A DNA stretch of 27,471 nt from Bremia lactucae (Eukaryota > Oomycota > Peronosporomycetes > Peronosporales > Peronosporaceae): positions 1,063,541 to 1,091,011 of the forward strand of contig NC_090625.1 of assembly GCF_004359215.1 (NCBI RefSeq). Direction: 5' to 3'. The notes below the pieces were generated by a model. That model saw only the letters and a list, made by a program, of their open reading frames with translations, made no database searches and was not told the DNA's origin. Each line of letters begins with the position of its first letter. The stretch's first letter is position 1. Positions 27,264 through 27,471 of the stretch are shown here, piece by piece. A program made the translations under genes and the position numbers.

Positions 27264-27471
27264 CCAAGAAGTGTATATTCGCTGCAAGCGAAATACCACT
27301 TCTTGGGTGCATCGTCGGTAAACACGGCGTGCGCTCTGATCCCGAAAAATCAAGGCAATTACCGACTGGCCAGTTCAAGTCGATGTCAAGGAACGTAGAA
27401 AGTTCCTTGAATAAGCGGCGTACTTGCACAGGTACTCCCTCAATTATGCCGAGATGACAGATCATCTCTCT
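27264..27471 (+). pseudogene. RT thumb fragment on the opposite strand
   Basis: + strand: PKKCIFAASEIPLLGCIVGK, HGVRSDPEK, then shifted ITDWPVQVDVKERRKFLE, stop, AAYLHRYSLNYAEMTDHLS. It covers the same RT segment as 27150-27250 on the - strand, so the two form an inverted pair meeting near 27250. It continues beyond the window and may belong to another element. Confidence 0.72.

Noticed and set aside
1..27471. Bacterial or phage features, CRISPR, tRNA genes
   Set aside because: No operons, ribosome sites, spaced repeats or cloverleaf sequences were seen. The content is eukaryotic retroelements.

Overview
The window is a pile-up of decayed Ty3/gypsy LTR retrotransposons. I see no host gene, tRNA, rRNA or CRISPR array. 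The source is eukaryotic. The pol peptides (a DCG-type protease, YFDD/YIDD RT, HHCC plus D-D35-E integrase, C-terminal chromodomain) resemble the chromoviral gypsy elements I associate with oomycetes (Phytophthora or downy mildews). That assignment rests on recollection of the family, not on a search.

Layout. E0 (+ strand, 3' end only, 1-1125) has an antisense ORF, a polypurine tract (PPT) and a 3' LTR. E1 (- strand, about 1126-12451) has its 5' LTR at 12014-12451, then PBS, gag, protease, a scrambled RT/RNase H/integrase region, a chromodomain tail ending at 3885, an antisense ORF, PPT and 3' LTR. E1 holds two N gaps (2744-3443 and 6817-7497), each flanked by overlapping duplicate sequence. 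E2 (+ strand, 13133-22569) is complete end to end, with 5' LTR, PBS, gag, PR, RT, RNase H, IN, antisense ORF, PPT and 3' LTR. A 5-bp target duplication (TGGTG) bounds it, and it sits inside an older inverted LTR of its own family. A single N at 16265 marks a join with a 1.6-kb repeat. E3 (- strand, 22803 to the window end) has its 3' LTR, PPT, antisense ORF, chromodomain, integrase and RNase H, and ends in an inverted junction near 27250.

The most striking point is that all four elements carry an extra ORF between the end of pol and the 3' LTR, on the strand opposite to gag-pol. Below it is called the aORF. In E1 and E3 it shares an acidic segment or an RLSREAG/CPCC domain and a glycine-rich tail. 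Its last ~200 codons lie antisense to the pol chromodomain, so both strands appear to have been coding. E2, from a different LTR family, has an aORF in the same place with a similar acidic motif and a coiled coil.

A second unexplained signal is a very high density of short perfect hairpins (arms 6-12 nt, loops 0-12 nt) through the coding sequence of E0, E1 and E3. At some sites E1 and E3 keep the hairpin although the arm sequence differs. Every copy carries stops or frameshifts, so no element looks autonomous. The working model is old retroelements further broken by nesting, inversion, foldback and probable assembly duplication.
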